From positions 1-64,000 of the forward strand of contig VKHL01000012.1 of assembly GCA_015146655.1 (NCBI GenBank): a DNA stretch of 64,000 nt, in the 5' to 3' direction. Of this stretch, positions 41,974 to 50,752 are shown in pieces. The notes beneath the pieces are model-generated. The model did not search any database. It had not been told where the DNA came from and saw nothing but the letters and a program-made list of their open reading frames with translations. The stretch comes from Ochromonas danica. Its lineage: Eukaryota; Sar; Chrysophyceae; Chromulinales; Chromulinaceae. Numbering within the stretch: position 1 is the stretch's first letter; each line of letters opens with the position of its first letter. A program made the position numbers and the translations under genes.

Positions 41974-43761
41974 ATGAAAAGAGATGAAAAGAAAGAAATG
42001 GCAGGAGAAGAGTTCCTTGGACCTTCCTGTCTCTATGACATTCTCTCTTCACGTTTCAAAGAGAATCCTTTCATACTAAAACGATCACTCTATCATAATG
42101 AAGAAAAGACTAGTCATGTTGTAAATAATGGAAAGTTAATGATTCGATTGCAATTCAACGAGATTATTCCCTCTTGTAGGTTGTGGTGCTATGGTGTTGT
42201 AAAAATGCGAGATAAACCATATCATGCTATTCAAAGAGCTATTTTGACAGTGGGGAGTACTATCAATATTTCTTGTTTAGTAGAAGAAAGTGTGTTTTCA
42301 TCAGATTGTGATGATTTCTTCTTTATCCTCTTCCTTTCACCATCCACAGCTACTGTTGACACTCTTGACAAATGGTGTGTTCGCTTACTTGCTTTAGCTG
42401 ATGAAAGTTGTCAAGCTATGACAATGTCAGCAGATGAAGCAGCAGAGCCATGGAAAGAGCTGACCAGTGTCATCATGCCATGCCATACACTTCTCATCGA
42501 TCTCCATGCTGGCTACATAGCAAAGCATCGTAAAGCCAAACGACCATCACGTAGTGCCTTTCGATCATTTATGTATCCTGGAACTTGCTCAACACAGGGC
42601 ATGAAATGGAGCAAGACCTTACAATGTCGTTTCTCTCCAGTTGACCGTGCACCTCATGATGTAAAGGATGCTGACATTACATGTGATGTGACCATTGCAT
42701 TGAAAAGAGGACAAGTCCAATCTAATGCTATGGAAGGGAAGGCAGGATCAAAGCGTCCTCGTATGATCTCCAATACTTACTCTTATCTTCCTTCACCTGC
42801 TTTAACTGTTGCTAACTCGACGTTATCAAGTGGTACAGATAATACCGTCATGGTCTATCATTGCATTAGTCAGAATCAAGAGAGAGAGGAAGAAGAGATT
42901 CGATATGAACGACGGACACAGGTGCAATGTCTGTGGTGCAGAGAGACTTTCCCCTGTAGTTCATTAAATACCAAAGAGCAAGAAAGCAATCATGGACATG
43001 AAGGCAAGAGGTCTTATCTTCATTCTCTTGGTAACCTTCAGCGTCATTTAGCTCTGTTTCACACTCATTTCAACTACACAATGGGCTTGGATAAGGAAGG
43101 AGTGTGTCATGTGCTCGTGACTAGAAGGTACAGACATACCACGTCTGGTTATGATTCTCCAATAACGAATACGAAGCTGGCATCTTATGAGCTGATCGTG
43201 TCTCAAGAGGGGAAACAAATGCAGGAAGCACAGAGTACACAAATACGTAAAACTCCTCGGCCTTTTCGTTCTTCCTTTTCTTCTGTCAGGGCTTCAAACA
43301 TTCGATCTCTCTTACAACACACTTACTATCATGTTGCTACAGGACAGAAGATGATGCCTAAAGAAGTCGAGATCTATCTCACGTCAGCATCTGCATCGGA
43401 TGAACAACATCCTGAGATCAATTTGAACAACTATGAACTGAGTGCTACCAATGCTGCTGTGGAGGAATATGTGGATATCAATTATTATGAACGGCAATTC
43501 ATGAAGTTGTGGAATGCACACGTGCAGACCTTTCCTCCCCATGGTGACACACTTCTAACCCTTGTTGTGGACTGCTTTGCACATCGGTTTGGCGATATTA
43601 TGGTTACAAAAGGACTCCGACATACCTTCCTCGTCCATCTTCTCTCATTATGGGATTTTGGCCTTCTCACAGCGGAAGAAGTTTATTATCATATCAACAC
43701 AGTCGATAAGATCAAACATGCTAAGAAGGATCAAATCGATGATATGGACAAGAAATGTTAA
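41974..43761 (+). CDS. SUZ12: SUZ12-like Polycomb protein (zinc finger plus VEFS box)
   Basis: Single exon, 595 residues. A C2H2-like finger lies at about 318-369: QCLWCRETF, then LGNLQRHLALFHTHFNY. The VEFS box fills about 451-580: TYYHVATGQKMMPKEVE, then DINYYERQFMKLWNAHV and LRHTFLVHLLSLWDFGLL, the pattern that in SUZ12/EMF2/VRN2/FIS2 binds the EZH2 methyltransferase. So this is the SUZ12 subunit of PRC2, which trimethylates H3K27. The N-terminal half is less conserved. It has no introns, whereas most neighbours do, so a retrocopy origin cannot be excluded, but the frame is full. The first ATG (MKRDEKKEM) was used. Confidence 0.88.
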   Translation: MKRDEKKEMAGEEFLGPSCLYDILSSRFKENPFILKRSLYHNEEKTSHVVNNGKLMIRLQFNEIIPSCRLWCYGVVKMRDKPYHAIQRAILTVGSTINISCLVEESVFSSDCDDFFFILFLSPSTATVDTLDKWCVRLLALADESCQAMTMSADEAAEPWKELTSVIMPCHTLLIDLHAGYIAKHRKAKRPSRSAFRSFMYPGTCSTQGMKWSKTLQCRFSPVDRAPHDVKDADITCDVTIALKRGQVQSNAMEGKAGSKRPRMISNTYSYLPSPALTVANSTLSSGTDNTVMVYHCISQNQEREEEEIRYERRTQVQCLWCRETFPCSSLNTKEQESNHGHEGKRSYLHSLGNLQRHLALFHTHFNYTMGLDKEGVCHVLVTRRYRHTTSGYDSPITNTKLASYELIVSQEGKQMQEAQSTQIRKTPRPFRSSFSSVRASNIRSLLQHTYYHVATGQKMMPKEVEIYLTSASASDEQHPEINLNNYELSATNAAVEEYVDINYYERQFMKLWNAHVQTFPPHGDTLLTLVVDCFAHRFGDIMVTKGLRHTFLVHLLSLWDFGLLTAEEVYYHINTVDKIKHAKKDQIDDMDKKC

Positions 43762-43843
43762 AGTTGTTCAATCTATTGAATGGTCGAAGGTAGCGGTGTG
43801 GAGTAGTATATGTAATTTATGTTTGTGTGTGTGTGGTGTATAA

Positions 43844-44390
43844 CTAAGCCAGTAACCAGGTTTTGCCTAGAGGAGCTAAAAGCGCGAGCAGCAATGCCCC
43901 CAACGCCATCGCCCCAGACAATGTAACACTTCGGATCAAGAATAACCTAACTATCCTCATCAAAACACCTTGCCGTGAGCTTTGAATAATGGCAGTAACA
44001 GAAGAAGAAGTAAGAGAATGCGGCGATTCAGCAGAAGATTGACCTTCTTGTAATGGAGAAGTTTGTTCTGTTGGCTGCTCAGCCACTTCGATCTCGTAGA
44101 TTTCATGCTGTAACATCAAGAGACGGTCATAGTCCGCTTGTAAGACAGCGGGATCATCATGTTGGAGCACAATATAACCTCCATCTGTTCGAATATCCAC
44201 AGTGCGAGGCAAGACTTCTCCGACTTCATAGGATAGATGAAGTAAACGCACACTTGGCAAGGCTTCAATGCTATCAACATGATGGATGGCTTTAATTAAC
44301 CCACTTTGTATTGAGATAAGATGAAGAATCCGCCCTTGACTGCGAAGTTGCTCTGGTGGCTCAGATGGCAAAGTGCGGAAAATTTCTGCA

Positions 44391-44428
<38 letters not shown>

Positions 44429-45600
44429 CAACAACAACAACAACAACAAATCACCAAACACGCCTGGTCTACATATAGTAAGAACTTACCTGGTTCAAAG
44501 GAAGCGAGAAGGGAATCAACTACAGCATCATGACCTAAACATAATCGTGTAAGATCGACCACATTTTGTGCATGCCATCGTGGATTGATTTCCATCAGAC
44601 GAGGACCTTGTGTAGTCATTCGAACCTCTGTATGAGTAGGTCCTTGATGAATAGGTTGGGCTGCAAGAACAGCTTTGCAATAGTTACATATCTCTCTGCT
44701 TTCTCCTTCTTCAGCACATGGAATGAGTTCAGTGCATTGATAGACAAAGGGTGCGCCAGACAGAGTGACTTTGTGATACTTCCACATGGCGATGACTTTA
44801 ATCTCACCATTCAATGATACTGTATCTACTGCATATTCTGGACCTTCAGCATATTCCTGGACTAAGACCATATGATTAACTCCTCCACCATACTGTGGTT
44901 TGTAATGTAATGCTTCAAAAGCTTGACGAGCCTCTGCCATATCTCTCACTAACCACACGCCATCCGAGGCAACCCCACGATAAGGCTTGAGAATAGCTCT
45001 ATAAGTCGTTTTTGATAGCCATAATTCATTGAGGAAGTGACACACTTCCCCCCATGACTGAGCAAGTGTCTGTCGGACTGTTGGCAGACCTGCTCGCTGT
45101 GCCTTTTCGTTGATTATGAACTTGTTCTGAGTTTCCATCACTTTGGCATTGTCTTTCTTTGGTTTGCATTTTAGTAATGTAGCAAGATAATCAGCTGTTT
45201 CTACCCCACAATCAGATTCTGACAAACATGTCAATTGAGTGTCAGCAGGGAAAGCATGACGTGTCAACCATTCCTGTGCAGTCTCTGCATTGCTAGGTGC
45301 TAAGAAATGCTCTGGGAGAGGATTACCTTGACTAGCAAAGGCATTAGCAAGGTAAGGTGAGACTGCATCAATGACTTCAATATCATGCTCTTTACAATAG
45401 TCTCTTGCATAACCTGAAATATAGTCAGTGAATCCATCCACTAAGATCAAAGCTTTGCCTCTTTTTGCATGAGAATGACTTTTATGACTTTTGCCTTGTA
45501 CAAAGCTTAGTTGATAACTAGATAAGATTGGAAGTAGGCTGACTAGAAAGAGAAATAAAGACATGGTTTCGATATGTTTGTTTACAAAGCCATTGCTCAT
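43844..45600 (-). CDS. Secretory-type ATP-grasp ligase with C-terminal membrane anchor, 2 exons
   Basis: Exons 45600-44490 and 44385-43844 give 550 residues. A hydrophobic segment (MSLFLFLVSLLPILSSYQL) at the inner Met is a likely signal peptide; the start used is the upstream Met, so the true one may be 45564. The ATP-grasp core follows: QNKFIINEKAQRAGLPTV, ILKPYRGVASDGVWLV, VLVQEYAEGPEYAVD and the Mg site LMEINPRWH. Such folds ligate carboxylates to amines (dipeptide ligase, carnosine-synthase-like). The C-terminal part has a beta-rich lid and one hydrophobic helix (LSGAMALGALLLALLAPLG). ATP-grasp enzymes are normally cytosolic, so a lumenal, membrane-tethered form is odd. The substrate is unknown. 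Confidence 0.78.
44391..44451 (+). repeat. (CAA)n microsatellite in ATP-grasp intron
   Basis: About 20 CAA units with one interruption. On the sense (minus) strand this is (TTG)n running into TTTTGCAG at the 3' splice site of the intron 44489-44386. Confidence 0.95.
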
Positions 45601-46379
45601 TGATTGACGGCCAGGCAGAAGGGTCAACTATTATTGTGATGCGCGCGATCAATCCCACGCATCGCAGTAACCACTCTTAACCTGAGTGAGTTGCAGTACA
45701 GTACAGTAGTTTGTATCTGATCGCTGGCTACCCTAATCAGGGAATGCAAACTTAATAACAACCTAACCTAACCTCTTTCTTCAACTCAATCGTTTGCTAT
45801 TTTCCTCTGTCGTGGTCATTACACATAGTAGTGACATGTAGTGAAAGAAGGAACAATAGAATCTACAGCTTTCACCACAGTTTTCATTAATTAAAAACAA
45901 ACTTTCTTGACCACTCACTACCTAAATATATACTAGTATCTAATAGAATCCACACTACTAGAAGAATAGTCTGAACCACTCGTAATATGAACACGCGTGT
46001 GAGAAGAACTAACAATCAGAGCCTGACCAACACATTTGTATTGCACGCGCTTATGGAACTGAGACATGTTGCCAAAATAAATAGCGATAAGGAAGAGAAA
46101 TGCTGAGATAGACATCTCCAATATGGAAAGCAGTCTGACTGACACTGATAGGAAAGGATATTGCAACGGGAGAATAGACGATGACAAGGAATGTACCCTG
46201 AATGAGGCGGACGGACAAAAAAATAAGCAGGATGATGATAAAGAAGGAGAAGGAAAGAGAGCAAGCAACGGGCAGAACCGACTCACACGGCTCGCTCATA
46301 CAGAAGGCACGGAATCGCCTAACGCACGGAAGGCGGTGATACTCACACAAATGAACAACGACAATAAGCGCACAAGGGC
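45601..46379. other. Intergenic region with an uncertain minus-strand open stretch
   Basis: No sure gene. At 46115-45933 on the minus strand is a 60-codon frame (MSISAFLFLIAIYFGNM, then HKRVQYKCVGQALIV, ending in Ser-rich SIRY). It could be a terminal exon, but no convincing upstream exon was joined. The block CCTAACCTAACCT near 45763 is too short to be a telomere tract. Confidence 0.3.
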
Positions 46380-48119
46380 TTAAAACGAAAACCAGAAACA
46401 TTTCGTGTTATCCACCACTGGACTGGTAGCCTTGCCCCTCACATCGACATGAGAAGAAGGAGATTGACTTTCACTGGAAGTGTTCATCATTGATTGAAAC
46501 ATTCTCCTGGGAGTCCTCAATAGCCCACCAGGAGAACCTGGTGGTGTTGGAGGGAAGAATGATTGGCTGCTATCTGAGGTATTAGAAGGCGGTCCAGATG
46601 GTGTTACCGAAGCTTGAGGAGTCGTTGACGCACCAGAAGCTGATCGGAGAGGCGCAGATATGCTGAGATTGGCAAGATTACGAAGAACACGCAGTCGACC
46701 TTTCTCAGTATTCATGGTTCGACCTTCCATGGCAATACCAATCGACACTGGAGGCTCTAGAGGCTGAGTGGGGAGAGCAATCGAAGACGATACTCGAGCA
46801 ACCGGGGAGGTAGTCGGGGTTTCCACCACCTCCTCTCCTACCGTTTCTTCCTCTGCTTGAAATCGATAAGATCTTGACTGCTCATATTGATGCTTCGAAA
46901 ATGACTGCTCGATCAACTCAGATAAATCACGTCCACACTGATCCACATCTTTCTCCGACCATGTCAGTGGTTGTTTGATCCGCGCCATCGGAGACTCCGA
47001 AAGGTTGGAACATACTGTTTGACGCTCATCATCTTCATCATCGTCTTCTGCTTCGGTTAAATAATCTGAACGATCAGCCTCCAATGCACACAGCATGGCT
47101 TGTTCAAACGCCTTTCGACGTTGTTCACGAAGTGCTTCGCGAGCATCTTTCTTCTCCGATTCATCCAGGGAAGCACCATCGCATGACCCCTGATCCCCTT
47201 GTCTAACTGACTCTTCACTCCATTTATCAGCTCGTTTTAATTTATTCGAGTGAGAAGGAACTTGTGGGTCAGCATTAAGCGCTGACTGTTTCCTGTTGTG
47301 ATGAGGACGAACTGGAGAGGATGGGAGGGGCGGAGGCGTTATACCAATTTCAGCATTCGATGCTGATACAGCAAGAACTTTATCCATGATGACGGATGAC
47401 AAATGACTAGCAAAACTGTCCAGACATGTTTGGCAATCTACAATGCCGAATACATTACACATGATTAGTCGGCTGAAAGAACTTATGGGCGATTCCAACT
47501 TACTGAAATAGGATATAGAATAAATATCGCGTTTGCTCTCACACCAAGCCTTGATAACTGATTCATTCGCAGATGCGTTCTGCTTTCCTTCAGGCAAGAC
47601 ACCTAAGACGAATAGATCTGGCGTGACGCATCTCTTTCTGACACGGAAGGCCAAAGCAATAAGATGAGAATATTGCTTCTTAAGCTCCTCAAAACTTTGT
47701 CTATTCATTCATGATCAGGTGTCAACAATGATGCAATCACGGACCAAAATTGGTAACGCTTACCTGTCAGACAAATCGACGAGCAAAACCACTACGTCTC
47801 TCATACGCCAATCTTCCTGAGAACCATAACTGAAGCTTCGACTAAAAGAGTTCGCAGTTGCAAAGGAGACACCAGTGAAAACTTTTACCGACAGATAAAC
47901 GTCCCTTTTCCCAGTTTTGATGAAAAGTTGTCGACTGTCGACGAGATGGGTAGACGATGAGCTGGTCAGGCAATCCGTTTCGGCCGAATAGCTATCAGAA
48001 GAAGAATCTTGTACATGCACTTTATCATTTCCTTGGTTACAGATATATAGGATGAGGGCCTCAAATAATTTCCCACACTGAGGTAGAAAACCATGCGAGG
48101 AGAGAAGCACGGAAATCAT
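46380..48119 (-). CDS. Ras/Rab-like pseudo-GTPase with long Ser-rich tail, 3 exons
   Basis: Exons 48119-47764, 47700-47504 and 47437-46380 give 536 residues. The second intron is 66 nt, so leaving it in also keeps the frame; I favour splicing because both sites are canonical. The first 200 residues follow a small-GTPase order: LSVKVFTG, then RDVVVLLVDLSDRQSFEELK (like the Rab strand-helix with SFE), PDLFVLGVLPEG where NKxD should be, and SYFNCQTCLDSFASHLSSVI like the closing helix. The P-loop GxxxxGKS, DxxG and NKxD are not recognisable. The tail is Ser/Pro/acidic and disordered. A non-hydrolysing Ras-like scaffold is the best reading; the fold call is moderate. Confidence 0.5.
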
Positions 48120-48371
48120 ACCACCGAATAAATCAACAAAGGAGTAAAAAAAAAGGAATAAGGAAGATGAAGAAGATGTTGAAGATGTACGAAGGTAAAA
48201 TAAGGAAGTCGTCCCACCAGAAGGACCCTGGAAGTGACGAATTGCGGGGAAAGTTGATTTGATCGTTTTTGATCAGAAGAACAAGCAATGACGACGAAAA
48301 CCGCACTTGCATCTGAACTGACAACAACATGGAAAGTCTACTATATGGAGTTATTAATCACTAAATCGGAG

Positions 48372-50406
48372 ATGAAAAGTCGCTGTGGGTTGCGGCTCAA
48401 ACAAGGCAGAAGACAGTCCCGTTGGACGGTGCCATTCCAACAGACAAATTGCTTGTTCAACCAAGGCTTCTTGCTTATTCTCTCTGTTCTGTCCGCCATC
48501 GACAGAATCAATTCTTTCACTTGCCAATTGTCAATCCCATATTGAATAGAATGATGACGTGTCGAGGTGTACAAGATGGATTGTATCAATCTTTCTTACT
48601 CTTCGACCAAGTTCAGACCTTTCTGAAATGCCACACTTCGATTGAAGTGGCGATAGTGTTACATTCTTCTTCTTTTCTACAAAGTGTTCTGGAGGTCATT
48701 GCTTACGATCCTCTTCTTCGTGAAGAAGCCACTAGACTATATTTAAGCGAAGAAAAGCTTCAAAAGCAAATCGCGCACTCTTTCCAGCCTCGCCTTGAAC
48801 TAGAAGAGCTTCAAGCCCAGCGATCAGGATCCGCTTTTAATCCAGAAGCAGCGCTGAAAAAAGTGAAAGAGGATTTGATCGTGGAGTATATCCTCACCAG
48901 ACTCAATCTCAACTCAAGCTATCACAGCAACGCGGAAAAGCTCAAAAACTTGATGAACGATCATGGCCACGGAAATGGATGGAGCATTTCTATGATTGCT
49001 CATTTCCATGATGTTAAGGATCCTCTCTCTGGGCGCTTAGAAGCTCTTTGTGAGAAGCCTCTTCAAGTGACACCTTATCTTCTTGACCGCACCTTGCGCA
49101 GGTAATCAACTGATCGTAATTCTGTTCCCGAGATGTTTAATGACTAACAATTTGGATTTCTCAACACAGAAAGGAGCGTAGATGGAAATTGGTCAAGAAG
49201 CTGTTAAAGGTATCCAAAGAGTATCGAAGAAGATCAAGTGATTTCAGTGTTGAATCTAAAGAGGAAGCTCCATCTCCTTGCCTCCCGCCTGTATTTATTA
49301 CACCCACCAAAACATCCACCAAGACCATTCAAATTGATGAAAACGCTGCTAATAGCGTTTCAGCTAGCACCGTTGAAGTGGTGTCATCTCCAACAGATGA
49401 AGTGAAGGATGGCATGGAAAACAATGAAGTGGAGAAGGAAGAGCCTAGTATGCTGTCTAATTCCCCCACAGGCCGTAAAGAACTGCCTCCGCTAAATATC
49501 ACTCCTAATGTTGTACAAGATTCAGAAAGACAGCTGACCTCCCCATCCAACCGTCTTGTGCCTCTCACCAGGCTGACGAATGAGAAGATTGGCTCTGAGC
49601 ACAAGCAAGAGTGCAAGAAAGCCACTGGTAATAAGCTGTTTGGCTTTCTGTCCATTTTTACGGGTCACCCTCAAGAGCAGTCACAAAATGTGCACTTTGC
49701 TGAGAAGCCTCAAGTCCTCGATGGTACTACCTCCGATGATGTCAGCCGACGCAGTGCTTCTGTTTCTTCACCAAGTGGTATTCTCAAGCAAACAGCTTGT
49801 GCTCACATTCTTCCTGCTCCCATCAAAACGACGTCTAATCGCAGCCCTCACAGCTATCATGGCCGCGTGAGCTCAGCGCAGCGTCCATCACCTTGTGGCG
49901 TAAGCCAAACACGAAGCACGCCTTCTACACCAGCCCATCACCAATCATCTCAGCGCCTGAACGTCTCACCTCCTTCTGCAAGACAACAACCGCGTACTTA
50001 TGCTCGTTTACAAGCCAACTATTATTATAACCAAAATACCGAGCATCAACGATCCTTTCGACAACAAATGCAGAGTGTTCGTTCTGAAAGAAGCCATCAT
50101 TCTCCATTATCTCCCAATTCTTCCAGGCGAAACCAAGAAATGCGCTGTGATCCGCCTGTCTTAGCGCAGGTTCCTTCTCAGGAAGAAGGTGACGACGAAT
50201 TAGCACCTCCTCCTGGACGTAAATATTTTGATACTAGTGCCTTGCATGACACCAATCGCAAGACTGACGATTGCTCCGTGTCATCTCAAACGTCTTATGA
50301 ACGCTCTGATTCTCGACAATTTCTATCCGAACGAAATGTACAAAATATCCAAAACTACGTATCTTTGTTAGTGAAACAAGCCTCTGGATTTGAATCTGTT
50401 CGCTAA
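48372..50406 (+). CDS. Unrecognised protein, coil-like N-terminal domain and disordered Ser-rich C-terminus, 2+ exons (5' end uncertain)
   Basis: Exons to 49101 and 49170-50406 join in frame. The first safe in-frame ATG is at 48551 (MMTCRGVQDGLYQSFLLF), but the frame reads well back to about 48365 (SLWVAAQTRQ), so a short upstream exon probably exists; its boundary is not resolved. The N-terminal region is helical (LQSVLEVIAYDPLLREEATR, then LKKVKEDLIVEYILTRLNLN). A basic stretch spans the junction (RRKERRWKLVKKLLK). The rest is Ser/Pro/Gln-rich with NYYYNQN and RSPHSYHGR patches. I see no known domain. It is divergent from the pseudo-GTPase with about 250 bp between, so shared regulation is possible. 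Confidence 0.6.
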
Positions 50407-50752
50407 GATTCCGACTCAAATCTGTGCTGTTCAGACTCAAATCAAATCAGTCTGTTCTCTGTTCTGCCGATTCTCTTCTCCGTTATCCTGGTTATCCATC
50501 CGATGTTGTCTTTTATGTTTTCTTCTGTACTTGTTCATGATTCAAAATCAATTTTGTTGATACTTTATTTCCACATATCATTCTATCCACAACTGTTCGT
50601 CATCCATATTCGAGTTTTAGTTATTGGCCACTTAATGGCTTATTGTTCCGTGTGAAAGATATAATGTAACATTGAAGTTACTTCTGTGTGGTGCGCTTTG
50701 AAAGTTGTTTACATGTAGAGACTTGGTAGCAGCAGTTAAGTAGTATAGCAAC
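50407..50752. other. Convergent intergenic region, nothing seen
   Basis: Presumed 3' UTRs of the two flanking genes. Confidence 0.4.

Noticed and set aside
44391-44489. Apparent poly-Cys/poly-Val continuation of the ATP-grasp protein
   Set aside because: Read-through into the (CAA)n intron; joining 44490 to 44385 keeps the frame and gives a sensible C-terminal part.
45755-45780. Telomere-like CCTAACCTAACCT
   Set aside because: Only two to three units inside a gene-rich region.
46123-46383. Plus-strand charged ORF
   Set aside because: Lies opposite a minus-strand hydrophobic frame; no domain, and its Glu/Lys-rich composition mirrors the other strand.
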